Notes: generated by a model from the sequence alone, not told the origin. Counted from the first letter of the stretch, positions 35,442-52,747 are shown. The stretch is 64,000 bases of DNA from Neckera pumila (GCA_963969595.1 OZ018408.1:7313823-7377822); one strand, 5' to 3'. Numbers and translations: made by a program.

Positions 35442-35612
35442 CACTATTAGAAAATTCAGTTTTTTTGTTGATTTGGTTGGATTGATTTGGGTCACTTTTC
35501 TATTGATTTGAATATAAATTTATGGAATCAACAAATTTATATTCAAATCAACAGAAAAGTGACCCAAATCAACGCGACCAAAACAACAGAAAAAATGAAT
35601 TTTCTACTAGTG
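35442..35612. mobile_element. CACTATT...ACTAGTG foldback MITE, copy b
   Basis: A 171-bp near-palindrome with TGATTTGGGTCACTTTTCT in the left arm and its inverse in the right, around a nested small palindrome near ATAAATTTAT. It is related to the copy at 35154. Confidence 0.65.
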
Positions 35613-36464
35613 AATACCGCCATTTTAAAGAAATTCTCCATAAAATGTATCTATAGGTCCAAAAATTGAATCATATTTGAATGAGTACCTATCACTAAGG
35701 CGATGTCATTCTTGGCTTAAGTGTGCACCAATGTTCCCTTAGATCAAATAAGGTCAAACAATCGAATGTCATCAATCATCCAATTCTGACATCTATAGGA
35801 CCCTCCCATTTGTGCTAGTCTTCCATCCATTTCTACAATGTGTAAATCATATCCTTTGGGCAAGCAACTAGGTGCTATTTTCAAATAATGACATCAAATT
35901 TTCATTTATTTATAGATGGTTTAAGGTTGATTAAGATGTAGTTTAGTAAATATTGATTTAGGTGAGCTTATTTGTAAGTAAATGCTTATCAATACAAGTT
36001 GTAACTTCAACCAATAAACAAGATGCTTTTTGAATGTTGAACTTGTGCTTTTAACCACTCTCAAACGGATTAGGGAGGTGAGTCATCGATTTTGAACCTT
36101 TTTAAGATGGTCATAACCCCCACCTATTAACAATTTCATATTCTTGCACTAAACGTGTTTGAAAATTCATTTCAATTTCAATTCTTATCAAATTAATATG
36201 ATTCCACTTACATTTTAGTCAATTCAACTACAATCCACCCTCGATATCAATTAACACTTGGGAACAAGGAAATTTATAACATTTATGTGGTGTTCACACT
36301 TTAATACTTATGGGTTTAGGGTTAGACATAGACAATTTATAACACTTAATGCATGAATAACACTTAATATGTGACTTTGGAATTAACAATACCGTGGTAA
36401 CACTTATATAAATAAAGGATGAAAGTACATAAGATATGAGTGCCATCATACATCTAAGCATAAT
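35613..36464. other. Intergenic, no supported gene
   Basis: Nothing recognised. Confidence 0.35.
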
Positions 36465-36778
36465 CATTAGAAATTTTTGAGGGCCACAGAAGCTCGTGAA
36501 TTTTTGGACTGTGGGAGCTTTGTGGAATTCCAATTTGGACGTGGTTGACAAACTTGCCATGTTAGATATTATTAAAAAATCAATTTTTAAATATTTTTTA
36601 AATATTTTAAATATTTTTTAATAAGTTTTTAGAAAAAAATGAATTTATTAATTTTTAATTAATTTTTAATTATTTATTATTATTTTATTATAATAGGAGG
36701 GCGCTGGTTCCCAACAAAGGGAACAGCCTAAAATAGTCTTCCAAAGGCTCCAAAACTCCTCTCATATAGAGCCCTTCT
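36465..36778. mobile_element. CATTAG MITE, subfamily 2
   Basis: The left end is CATTAGAAATTTTTGAGGGCC and the right end is GGCTCCAAAACTCCTCTCATA, matching the ends of the nested element at 23843. Its centre is simple A/T sequence. It may be slightly decayed at the right end. Confidence 0.5.
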
Positions 36779-37941
36779 CTATAGAAAAAAAATGAATCTA
36801 ATGTAGTTTGATGAGATTCCCATACACCAAAGTAATTTAGAGCCCTTCCCTATAGTAGACCTAAACATCCAACCTCTCTAAGTCATCAAATCACAGATTT
36901 GTCACAACATTATAATATTGCTAAATCTTCAAATGGCACAACACTAGAATGCAAAGAGATTGATGCAAAGGATCTTGAAGTTTAAATCCCAGAGAGGCTG
37001 ATAGAGTTTATGGCCAATATTGTCTACATGATGTAGAATGGATGATGTGCAAAGATACTATAAGCTATATATAGTATTATTAATGCCAAACACCTCAAGA
37101 TATGTATACTATATAATGAACCGAATTCAATTTTGTCCAAATTATAAATTTTCATAGCCTCACTTTCATCCAAATTAGCACTTGTCGAGGTCAATTCATT
37201 GAAGAGGAGAGCAAAATTTCTATGAATTCTATGAACAATTAACAATTAACAATTAACAATTAAAAACTAAAAACTAAAAATTAAAAATTAAAAATTAAAA
37301 CTTCCTAGTGTATTTTTTGGAAGTTTGGGGGGGAGCACAATTTGTTTAACACATATTGTATGCAATTTTAATACTTATCAAAGTAATAGATATTGATGAG
37401 GGTAGGCTATCTTTTTGTCTTTGAAAAATATATGAATTATAGCAAAAAGAACATTGCACAAGGTACCCTACATGAAGATCAAATCAGTTAGAAATTAAGT
37501 CAATTTTGTAAAAAATTGCCACATGTCATCTTGTGAATGGTGTGAAGTGACATGGACCTTTAAGAATTTGATGTGGAAATTCAATTTCAACACTGGAGTG
37601 CCAAATTAGACCTTCACATATGGTACCTATATTGCAAACCTGGGTGGTCATAGGCTGTTCTACCATACAAGGGGATATCTATAGGGCCAGGGAGAATTGA
37701 CCCCCTCATTGCCCCAACCAAAGATAATTTAAATAATTGCTCCCTATTTTTCTCCGTGTTTATTGGTATTTCTTCACCTTTCCTATTTTGTTTGGGGCCT
37801 CTGATTGCAAATGTGAATTCAGAATTTCAAAATTATATCATGTGTTGCAAATAAAAAATTCACCCTGGCCGGTATGCCCCGGAGGTGGATGATTTTCATC
37901 GACGAGAAACTGAAATGTCCTACATTACAGTACTGTACAGT
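36779..37941. other. Intergenic with a 7-bp microsatellite
   Basis: Contains a run of AACAATT/AAAAACT/AAAAATT units at about 37234-37301. Otherwise no gene is seen. The last few hundred bases become GC-richer towards the bL27 gene. Confidence 0.45.
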
Positions 37942-37950
37942 AAACCCTAA
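37942..37950 (+). promoter_or_regulatory. Telo-box upstream of the bL27 gene
   Basis: AAACCCTAA lies 70 bp before the start codon. The telo-box is known from promoters and leaders of plant ribosomal-protein and translation genes, which fits the gene that follows. Its function here is inferred. Confidence 0.6.
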
Positions 37951-38019
37951 AACCCTGAAAGAAAACCCCTGCGTAACTCCTGCGTGCGTGCTGAGCTCCA
38001 ACCCATCTATCGACTGATC

Positions 38020-39355
38020 ATGGCCAGAGTTGCGCAATTTGTCAAGCGCTTCTCCGAGGCTACCTCTCTGCTGCCTACTAGCTGCACGGCTGGTGAGTTT
38101 CTATTTCTGTGATGTCTCGAAGATGGCAGCGACGTTTTCGCTTGACGATTCACTTTTTTCCTTTGATTCGAACTTGTTTTGATCTTGTAGCTTCGTTGCT
38201 TGGCAGATGTAGTTGGGCGTGAAGGCATTGGGAGTGCCAGTTTGTTGTTCCGAAGGTGGGCCACGAAGAAGGCTGGAGGTTCCACTCAGAATGGCCGTGA
38301 TTCTAAGCCTAAAAACCTTGGTGTGAAGAAATACGGAGGGCAGGTATGAAAATCCAGCATTTTTCTCTTTCATTTCGTTTCCTTTAGGTTTTTGGTTTTT
38401 GTTTTGGATGATGGAGAGTTTTCTCTTCCTACTCGGAGACTTTGGTAGCGCTCCCTGGGAAGAGATGGAAACCTTTAGCAAAATTTGGAACCTCATTTGC
38501 TGAAATTTCCCTTTTATGCCCTATAATTTGGACCTCATTGTTGGAATACCCCAAATCTGCACTAAATCAAGATTGTCTCTTTGATTTCCTGCATCTCCTG
38601 TGCTTACTGAATCCTGAACACTTCTGTAAAATGAGTTCTCAAGCTTATCTTTTTTCTTAGGGATGTTTCATATGTTCAGAACTTTAACACTTCTATTAAG
38701 ATCAAAGCTCTTGTAGGAGCAGCTACTCATTCAAATGCACATTACTAGAGTCTTTGGCTATTTGCATTTGCATTCCCTTGGATTTATTGCCACAATGGGA
38801 AGTCCTTAAGCAGGGGCAGGAGTAGTATAGAGGTTTCGCCCTGTAGACCCGGCGACTGATAGGGTATGGAAGGCAACAAAGTCCTATCCGAGTTTATTGA
38901 TATCAATCGCTAGTGGGGTTTATAAAGCAGTAGGCCTGGAGGAAGAAATTCTATCGTATGTTAGATTTCCTCCTCCGGTTCCTCTGCAGTACAAAATACC
39001 CAAGGTCCTCTACATCAGTTCTCCTACCCTGACTGGAATGCATCACGGTTTGGACACTCCGTCTCAATAGGGCTTATGTATTGAATTTTGTTATTGGCTG
39101 CAGAGGGTAATACCAGGAAACATCATCGTTCGGCAGCGCGGCACACGATTTCATCCCGGAGATTTCGTAGGCATGGGCAGAGATCATACGCTCTTTGCTC
39201 TCGCGGGTGGTCAGGTAAAGTTTGCCAAGGATCCATTGACAGGTCGCAAATGGGTGCACGTTGAGCCCACAGGCGGTCCTCCCATCCACCCTGCCTACAG
39301 CCAACTTAGCTCTAAAACCGCAGACAACACATCTGCGCAAGTTTCTGGGGTGTGA
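38020..39355 (+). CDS. Mitochondrial ribosomal protein bL27
   Basis: A structural protein of the large ribosomal subunit near the peptidyl-transferase centre, here very probably mitochondrial. It has three exons, 38020-38092, 38207-38343 and 39104-39355, with phases 1 and 0, GT-AG throughout and 153 residues. The start ATGGCCAGAG opens a basic, Ser/Thr-containing leader (about 45 residues, ending near RRWATKK). Then comes the bL27 core [39 protein letters not shown] and DHTLFAL, followed by a plant-type tail with GRKWVHVEP. The leader length and the NLGVKKYGG wording favour the mitochondrial over the plastid paralogue. A telo-box lies just upstream. The core has no breaks. The 760-bp second intron has no complete element that I can recognise. 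Confidence 0.93.
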
Positions 39356-40249
39356 AGTCTGAAAATGCAAGTACAGGAAGATTCTGTTTCATGAGTGAGC
39401 AGAGCAAATCAGCGTTGCGATGAAGCCAGCCTGGGTTGCTTTCTCCTCCTAACGCTTGTGACAGGGACTGTTCAGCGAAAGTACTTGCGGACCGTCCAAT
39501 CTGAAGAATAGAAGCATGATCGAAGAGCGTGATATTACCTTGACTGATTCTTCGTCCTTACATTTGGCAGGCCTTGCAGAAAGTATAGAACCTTGAAAAC
39601 AGGCCACCTGAGCATTTTTACACAGGAGGGCACTGAGCAGTAAACCTCTGCCGATACTGGCTGGATATTATAACCCATGTGCTTATTACTTCTGAAAAAA
39701 ATTGGACTTGTTGTGATTGACTTTGTTTCTGAAGTCCCGAAATTCAGACGATGATTGTACTATTCATGTATGTTCCGAGGTTGGTCTATTCTCCTGATTT
39801 AGAAGGAAATTTTGATTCAGAAAAGAGGCTGGAGTTCTTACAAATTTGGAAGATGTTGGAAGATGAACTAGGAATGGAGTATTAAATCCGATTTGAATAC
39901 TTTTATGCATTCTCAGATCTAAAGTCAGCTACCACCCATAATAGTTCTCAACTTTTCATCAATTCCTCGTTAATAAGTAAAGAAACTCCACTCTGTTCAC
40001 GAGCATTCTATGCATTCTGCTCATTTGGATTTGATTGGCAGCTTCAAAAAGTCGTTATACAGTATGCTCAGTTGCGCAGTTTTGAGATTTTAAGGCAAGC
40101 AATAATCAGTTGTTGAAAGTTCACATAATTATTGTATCCCAATCATTGATACATGAAAGCATCTGAGCATGAGTCTATCACTGCTACAGTGTGTTAAACG
40201 CATCCATTGTGCAGAATTATATCTGAAGAATTCCCTGTGCAATGTCAGC
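39356..40249. other. bL27 3' flank
   Basis: Balanced-composition sequence that should hold the 3' UTR. No separate gene is recognised. Confidence 0.4.
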
Positions 40250-40557
40250 CCTGCTTAAAATAGTTACTTGGGAAGTTGCCACTGCATGAAGTTGCCACCA
40301 CATACTGGCGGTTTTCCCACATTTGAGGCTTGCCATCCAAGTCATGAATAGTGAAGTTCTTAGAATAGGGAGCGTCAGAGTTTGCCTATTGAGAAGTGAG
40401 AACCACGGCACTCCTTGTTGCTCTGTCCTTGTGGCTCCTTATTCCATTCTAAGGTAGGAGGTTCTTGAATCGCACGTGCTGTAAAATTGCCCACCCCACT
40501 CAAATGTACACTGTTTGGACATGATGCTTTTTCATAGCCTTTAGCAATGTACAACAA
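40250..40557 (-). pseudogene. Possible broken coding remnant, unrecognised
   Basis: On the minus strand an open frame from 40557 down to about 40385 reads as protein-like sequence rich in Cys, Asn and Gln. A +1 shift at about 40384 continues it as another 46 residues (starting ANSDAPYSKNFT and ending NYFKQG) to a stop. The continued sense across one shift suggests a decayed gene or an exon with a mis-seen splice junction. I do not recognise the family. It could also be chance. Confidence 0.3.
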
Positions 40558-41293
40558 TGTACATTTTAGGGGTGGGCGATTTTAGAGCCCTATGCCACTT
40601 CAACTTCAAAATTTCATAACTAATTACATCCCCAAAATTCAATTTCAACCCCCAAATGAGCAATTTATAGACATCCTACCTCAGTTTTCGCACATGATAA
40701 AAGAAGCGTCAAAAGTTTATTTATTGGTTCCATCCTTTGGATAGAGACTAAGGTAGCATGCTTTAAAAGCAACCCTTTAGGTGCTGGTCTGTCTTTTTCA
40801 TAAGTTTCCATGAACAGAAATATTTTAAGATTATTTTTCAGAAAAGGAAAAATGTTTGTGATCCTAGGTCTCCCAAAATCCATCCACTTGCAACTTCTAA
40901 AAGGATTTGACAAAACCAAGGCCAATGATTGGCTTTTGCAATAAAATATTGTTCTCTTGATTATCTCAATGGCTAAAGTGGTCCATTTAAGGACCGCCCT
41001 ATGTCCATTTCAGACCAAATATAGGGTCCATTTGAAGAGGCTGGTCGCTTTTATAGCACACTACGTTACGGCATCAACCTTTAGATTATTGAATCTGAGT
41101 TTCCAAATCCTATCTACAACTACATTCACACTATATAATATGGTTAGGATTTGTTTAGAGTGGATTGGTCACACTATTCTTGTTGATTTTTTTTTTACTT
41201 GACATGCCATTTTGTAAAAACCAAAGTTCAATCTTCTACTTCAAATTCCCAACTTTGATGACTATGCATGACTGGGATTGGATGTGCCTACAC
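40558..41293. other. Intergenic, no supported gene
   Basis: Nothing recognised. Confidence 0.35.
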
Positions 41294-41297
41294 TTAA

Positions 41298-42185
41298 CGC
41301 CTAAAGTCCCATTGTCCCATTAAAGGACAAAATGGATTTCAGCAGGTTCCAATGAGCTCAATTTTTGTTGAAACTTTTTGAAATTTTCTCATAAGATAGA
41401 AAGAATTAGCTTTCTGTGAATATTATTTTAATTTCAATTGGTACCTGAGAGCAAAAGACATACTATAATAAGCCCAAAATTAAAATTTGGCTGGCAAAAA
41501 AATCCACAAGAAGTTGAAATAAATATTAAAATTTTTTGTTTCTCATAGACTGTATTTTATCTACATAGAATGCTTTGATTCATTCCATTTGGATTTATGA
41601 TAGTGAAAGTTATAGAGCATCTTATTTTGCAGTCAATCAAAGCATCTTTTTGAAAAAATAGTGTATAAGATTTGTTTATAAACTCAATCTTCACATTTTT
41701 TCAAAAAGAAAAGTTCCATGGGATTAAATCTGATTGTTAGAACAATCTCACGAATTAGTGAGGTTTAATTCCATCTCAAAGCTAATAATGATTTTGATTT
41801 TCCCTCTATTAAATATCTTATTCCACTTAACAATTTTTAAGAGAATGAAAATCACTTTATTTTTTATTTTTTGATATTATTGATTCTAATGTTTATGATA
41901 AAAATTCAAAACATATAGTGCAAAATTTTTTAATTAAGAAGATTCAAACTCTCATAAACTAGTTTCTACAATGCCAAAAATTATGAGTTCTTCACTTTGA
42001 GTGCATTTATCTTGCAATTTATGTGGCCAAATTGTTTGAAAATTTTTCCACACATTTTTGTACTAGTCTACAGCAAGATCCTATGGTTAAATATGTTGAA
42101 ATAACATTTTAAATTTTTTTGCTCTTTGCACTAGAAATGGTAGTTTTGAATGATTTTTATCAAATAAATTACCTTGGACTTTATC
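41298..42185. mobile_element. TTAA-flanked piggyBac-like MITE, copy 11
   Basis: TTAA at 41294-41297 is followed by CGCCTAAAGTCCCATTG, the same left module as the copy at 54951. The right end decays after CCTTGGACTTTA at about 42182, so the right boundary is approximate. It is non-coding. Confidence 0.55.
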
Positions 42186-43297
42186 AAAATTTGAAAAACA
42201 TTCTTTAATTTGATTTTTAAAGTCCCAATTTTATTTTAAAAGTTTTTTAATTTATAGTTGTTAAGAAAATAAAGCATTTACTGTTTGAACTCTTCTAACT
42301 TTCTAAAACCTATAATAATAAACCGCAACAAAATGTGAGGCTCAACTATAATACAATCCTTTCAAATTGTTGGACTATGAAGAAAATATATCCAAAACCA
42401 ACCAAATAGAAAATTTGCTACTATGTATTAAAATTCTATATGATTGTAGGGATATCAAATATACAACAATAGTATATACTAGTGATTTTGAGTGTACTTA
42501 TCTTAAATATAAAGAATCAAGCAATTGTATATTACAATGCACTAATTTCCATCGTACACCCAAGGTATATGAAATGCTCTATTTATACTAGTCTTCTACC
42601 CAAACAAATTAGTATTACACGCACTAATAGGACAAAACAAATCAATGATTTTTTTAATTTCAACTAGTTAAGGCAGACTTCCATGTAGTGTCACAATCAA
42701 AATTAGTATTTAAATTTTCTATAATCAGAATTGCTTTTGCTAAGTTTGCAATGCTTACACTTTAATGTGATAGCAAGAAACTACATTTCAAGAGTAGATT
42801 TGGCTTGTTGTTTAGCTAAAAGCAACTAAAAGATCAAGTCCAAAATTCAAATTAATAGTTGTATTTGTTAAATTGAAAGAAAATATACATTTTAAGACTT
42901 CCACCCTACTATTGCAGACTTCCATTCTAATGAATCAAAGGTTTATAAATGAGTCAACCCTTAATGAATCAAAGGCTTATATGTTTTGTAATGTATTAAA
43001 ATCTCAATTTATTGAATCATCTCTACATTGAACACTTATTATCTTCTAAATGTAGGTCAAAGATAATATGAGATTTAGATTGTCTCATTCTAATGAATAT
43101 ATGACCATATTAGTTTTCTGAAAGTAAAAAAATTGCTTCTTATACTTTTTATGAGCATTTCCCAAAAAACTTATTGGCTAACAATTCACAGTTCTCTTCT
43201 TGCAAATATTGCAAACTTCAATGTAGAAATCCGGAAAATCTTTAATCTTTTTCCCAGTATTTGGTTGATTTTTGTACATAGACGTCCACCTTCTTTA
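42186..43297. other. Intergenic, no supported gene
   Basis: AT-rich sequence; nothing recognised. Confidence 0.4.
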
Positions 43298-43579
43298 AGG
43301 TAACTACACCTAAAATCGCATGGTTCCTAAAATTGCACATTGGATATTCTTGCCTAAAATGTACTCCTAATATTTATATGACTCTACGATCGCTTTTAGG
43401 TATCCCTATTTTCAGCACTTTGAAAATACGTAGTTTATTAACACAATGTCCAAAAAATGCATTCTAAGAGAATCTAGAATCCCCTTTTGACTACCAACGG
43501 GACCCCACAATTTTTTTTCAATATATTAGTAAAAACCATGCTGAATTGCTTAACTGTGCGATTTTAGGTGTAGTTACCT
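43298..43579. mobile_element. TA-flanked MITE, 282 bp
   Basis: The inverted ends AGGTAACTACACCTAAAAT and ATTTTAGGTGTAGTTACCT are perfect for at least 22 bp. Both are flanked by TA (43296-43297 and 43580-43581). A TA duplication suggests a Tc1/mariner-derived element, but the ends are not the Stowaway consensus. It is non-coding. Confidence 0.7.
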
Positions 43580-43599
43580 TATACACCACCCGATGGAGT

Positions 43600-44711
43600 T
43601 ACCGACTACAATAGCCGGAAAGGCTACGGACGTGTGTTACTGGCCCGCACGTGTGGGGTCCGAGGTACAGTAAGCTTAGGTCCAGTGACGCCCGCCGCGA
43701 AGGACGCAACGCTTTCGCTCGCCCTCACGGCCCCTTCCGTTGCGTCCGTCACGTCCGTTGCTTGCCTCCTGCTGTTCGCAAGCCTGCGCCTGCGCCTGCG
43801 TCTTCGGGTTCCCGACTTCCAGCCCCTCGACTAAGTTAGCGCTTCTGCCGTCTCCGTCTCTTCGTAGGACATGAGCCCCTGGTTCTCCTGGAACCCCGAA
43901 TCCCGCCACTCACTCGGACTGTTGCAGCAAGGCATGGTTTCATCACAGACTGCGTGCCGCGACGCCCACTCACTCGGATACGATACGCGACAGAGCGATT
44001 TCAGGGCACCCTCTCACAGGGACGGCGCCAGTCAGCCAGCCAGCCAGGGCGTGCAACTTCACTACAAGACCTAGTGGCGCCCCTCTTCTCGTGCATGCTG
44101 CATGCTGCTTGCTGCTTGCCTGCGCCTACGACGGGACCAACTTAAGTTAGTGGATGCCTTGTGGACGCTGACACCCCTCTGAGGTGGCGAGATCAAAACT
44201 CCCATTTCTTCCACGCACGAACTGAACTGACGAACCTTACTAAGCTAGCTTCTGCTGCTGTGCTGGTCCTGGGGTTGTCGCAGAGGAGATCGTGTGTTGG
44301 AGAGAGGTGGAGTTGTGGGAGGGGTTAGTAGGGGTTGTCAGTTTAGTGATTGAGGGACTAGAGAGTCGTTTCGTGGGTCCTGGGTGGAGCGAGAAAGGCG
44401 GAAATCTGGGGTTGGATCGTGAAATAGGGGGAGGTTGGGGTGGTTTCTGGGAAAGGGTGAGTGAGTGTGTAGATGTGGTGTTGGGTTAGGGGAATCGTGG
44501 AGATTTAGGGAGACGAGTGAGTGTGGCGAATTTGGGTCGTGTTTGTTGTACGGCGAGGTTTGCGTTTGGGGTTTGAGTGAATTGGGAGTTCGTGGTGGGT
44601 TCAGCTGATGTGAGTAGGAGTGTGCGTGCTGGAGCTGGGAGAGAGTGGGCAATGGCGGGCTGAAGCCCAGGCGCAGGACGAAGAGCTGGCGCGTGGGTTG
44701 GGGCGGCGGAG
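43600..44711 (+). promoter_or_regulatory. GC-rich upstream region of the BSK gene
   Basis: The composition jumps from AT-rich to GC-rich near 43600 and stays G-rich or C-rich to the start codon. It contains short tandem runs such as GCCTGC and AGCC repeats. It most likely holds the promoter and leader of the gene at 44712. ORFs here (for example 43634-43834) have biased composition but no recognisable domain. Confidence 0.5.
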
Positions 44712-49751
<5,040 letters not shown>

Positions 49752-51104
49752 GTAGTAAGTACCCAGTCTGTCCTCTTTTCTTGGTGCCCTTTTTCTGACC
49801 GGTTTTAGTGGAACCAGGCTCCTGTGCAATGACATGTATTGTGTACGATTTTGGTGAGACTCTTTTAAACACTTTTTCAGTTTGTGACAATAGTAGATCA
49901 GTGATAGTAGTTGATCAGTCCTGTGGACAAGGGGCAGCTCTTTGAGCTTACCCTGGTTACATGTTTGTACGTATCGTTGCCCATGTGAAAATTCATGTAT
50001 CCAGGATCACTTGTTAATATTAGTCACTATTTTTCTTGTGTAATCCCTGAGATGCCATCTGGTTCTCAAACCTCATTTCTTTCTTAAATTTTCGTGTAGC
50101 CATTCATTTCAGGGCCGTTGACTGGATTTGAATAGGATGTGTTCAGTTGATGGTGTTAGGTCAATCAGAGACTTAAATGATATCCCCTATTGGCAAGCAG
50201 TTATATATTCGCTGATCAAATGTACTAGGGATATCCTGTGACTAAGAGATGTGTGCACGTTTTCTTGTTCAATTCCCGTCCAAAGGAGGTGCTTCCCTAC
50301 GTTATGAACCGAAATAAGAACCCTGCTAGTTAGGTGTTCGTGATCACTTCAACTAAAATCCCATCCTCAGAGTATGGAGGGATGGAAGGGACGTTCCATC
50401 GGGATGCCTTATAAAAGAAAAATTTCTGGTTATCGTTTTGAAAGACATTAGAGTGCAGGAAGTAGAACGGTCAGCATCATGGTTATCGGTCGTTTTTACA
50501 GATTTGGAGGTGTGTCCATCACTGGGCTATGTCAGTCCTGTGAAGGGATTGAATTATGGAAGTCAGTCTGCAAAGATAGATCTGGTTTGTGGATGGATTC
50601 CTCTTTACAATGCACCTACAGCGAGTCACGGCGTATCTGCACTTCTGCAGGGTTTGGGTAACAAGAGGTACGTACACTGCACTAGATATAGATCCCAATG
50701 GGATGCTGTAAGAAAAGGTAGTTGTGAAAAATCTGATCACTTCCATAACGCCAAATCCGGTGTTCAAGGCCTATGCATAGTATAAATGAGGCGGTTCATT
50801 GTCCCAGATAGCCGATGCAAAACGACTACCTTAGCAAAATATCGATCTGTATTTTCAAATAATCACTCGAAAATTTTGAATAGCGGTGGGTTTGGCTCAA
50901 ATTTCTCCCCAAACACTGTTGAATTTTGTTCCAGGCAATCAATGTATTGTGTCTCATTGACTTAACTCATTGATTGCTCAGTAGAGGACTACAATCATAG
51001 CAATGCGTTTCTTTGATCTAAGCCCTCAGACCAGCCATAAAGTACAGATTAAAACGATTTTGATTGAACCAATACAACATCTCGGCATTATGTGTGATCT
51101 TTTC
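49752..51104. other. BSK 3' flank and intergenic
   Basis: Balanced composition at first, then AT-rich. An ORF of 115 codons at 50438-50785 has no recognisable domain and no supporting splice context, so I did not call it. Confidence 0.4.
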
Positions 51105-51241
51105 TTAGAGCAACCCCACAGCAACACGCTGAAGCAACACTTCAAATGATTTGCACCATTGATCTTAGCAGATCTTAGAAGATCAATGGTGCAAAACGTT
51201 TAGAGAGTTACTTCAACGTGTTGCAATGGAGCTGCTATTAG
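51105..51241. mobile_element. Small foldback MITE, AGAGCAACcCCA type
   Basis: Left arm TTAGAGCAACCCCACAGC... and right arm ...TTGCAATGGAGCTGCTATTA are inverted copies. The inner arms TTTGCACCATTGATCT and AGATCAATGGTGCAAA are perfect. It is about 137 bp long. The superfamily is not assigned. Confidence 0.6.
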
Positions 51242-51361
51242 TTCAATGATAGTAGAGAAGAAGTCGTTGGGATACGAATACTTGTAGACTTGCAGTAGCC
51301 GAGTGGATACTAGCCCTTTTTTTTTGGTTTTTGAAAAAGTGCCAGGATGGCAATCACCTAA

Positions 51362-51552
51362 CCCCTAAAGGACCAAACACCGTTTTTTTGCAACATAGCA
51401 ATTTTGGGCAGCTCACTACAAACAAAGTTTTAATTTTTTTCTTTGGAAATTTCACACAACTTGTGCCCGAGGAGTAGCTTCAAGGTCCAACAATTTTCAT
51501 AACTTTTGACCACAGTTTAAAAGTTATTGCATGATATGTAGTTTTCATTACT
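51362..51552. mobile_element. Truncated TTAA element, copy 14
   Basis: CTAA (51358-51361) is followed by CCCCTAAAGGACCAAACACC and about 190 bp closely matching the left arm of the foldback copy at 2748. The match stops abruptly near 51552, so this is a 3'-truncated fragment. Confidence 0.68.
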
Positions 51553-52015
51553 TAAAAGTCGTCGACATCGCACAGTCGTCCACAGGATTGAAGTTGGTGA
51601 GACCAGTTGAGTCTCTTGTCATGTTCAGCAGTTTTAAGTGGATCACACACAGGACGACTTCCTTTTGTGCAATTTGACATTTTTGAGTTTTTGACATTTT
51701 TGACATGCAATACTCTTCAGTAGTTCTGATGGCTTAGAAAACAGACCCCTCTGAATTATTTTTTTTCACAATCGAAGCACAACAGAGTGGGTCATTTTAA
51801 AAACTATGAATCCTCGGCTTGCTGCAGGTCATTGAAAATGTCTTGTGGCTTGTTGTGCCACGCTCAGCAGACAGTAGTCCCATTTTGGTTACAATTTGCT
51901 GGGTCATGAATTGTTGGTACTCGATATTGTCCTCCACCTGGGTCTGGCTCGCACTAATCGTAAACCACTCGTGGGACTTCTCCTGTTCATTCTGCAGGGA
52001 AGTTCCTGCGCCGTA
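51553..52015. other. Intergenic, no supported gene
   Basis: Mixed sequence with no recognised coding region. Confidence 0.35.
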
Positions 52016-52017
52016 AT

Positions 52018-52243
52018 GCCTGATTACGCGGGCAAACCCGCGTAATCGGGGATTACGGATTTTTCATCCGTCTCCAATTTATCATCCGGGTTTTCATTGA
52101 ATTTTGCTTGTGCTTTATGTCGGGCAATACCCTTATCATCGGGCATTGCACCAAATAATCGGCCCTCCTCGTTGGGCTCCGCCCTCCTTGTCGGCCGATT
52201 ATTTGACGCAATGCCCTCCTCCGGGCATTGCCCTATACTTAAT
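52018..52243. repeat. GC-rich nested palindrome cluster
   Basis: The hairpin GATTACGCGGG/CCCGCGTAATC lies at 52022-52047. A larger one at 52141-52216 has outer stem GGGCATTGC/GCAATGCCC and inner stem AAATAATCGGCC/GGCCGATTATTT. GGGCAATACCC and GGGCATTGCCC occur on its two sides. It is strikingly GC-rich for this part of the window and does not resemble the other elements. Confidence 0.75.
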
Positions 52244-52530
52244 TCCTTTGTGGTCTCAGTAGATGTTGACACTACCCAATTTGCTTGTTGATTGCATCCA
52301 ACTGTAGGTTTGTCTAGCTGTACTGTACAATACATGAACTTCCATTCACAGCCTTCTTAACCAAGGTTCTTACAATAAGTGACACTTATGTAACTAACGG
52401 TGTGGATGATCTTGACATAATGGAATGATTCGATGTATTTCTTGCAAATTGACAAGTACTGCATAACACTATTCAGCAGGTTGGAAGCTTACCACAATTC
52501 AGTCAAAGAGACAGAATATTCTATTATTTT
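52244..52530. other. Intergenic, no supported gene
   Basis: Nothing recognised. Confidence 0.35.
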
Positions 52531-52660
52531 CAGGTGCTGAAAATGAAAACAAACAAATTGACAAAAATATTATATCATTTCCAGGTGCTGAAAATTAAAA
52601 CAAACAAATTGACAAAAATATTATATCATTTCCAGGTGCTGAAAATTAAACAAACAAGTC
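52531..52660 (+). repeat. 51-bp tandem repeat, about 2.5 units
   Basis: Units start with CAGGTGCTGAAAAT at 52531, 52582 and 52633. They are nearly identical, and the last is partial. Confidence 0.85.
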
Positions 52661-52747
52661 AAAAATGAAACAGAAATTGGCATTGTTCAAGTTAATTCAA
52701 TTATGAAGAAAACCAAATACAAGACCAATTAGACCACAATTCACTTG

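Noticed and set aside
43634..43834. Small GC-rich ORF with Leu-Arg repeats
   Set aside because: The repeat comes from a GCCTGC microsatellite in the BSK upstream region. There are several equally open frames.
50438..50785. 115-codon plus-strand ORF
   Set aside because: No recognisable domain, no splice partners and ordinary composition. The ORF length alone is not enough.
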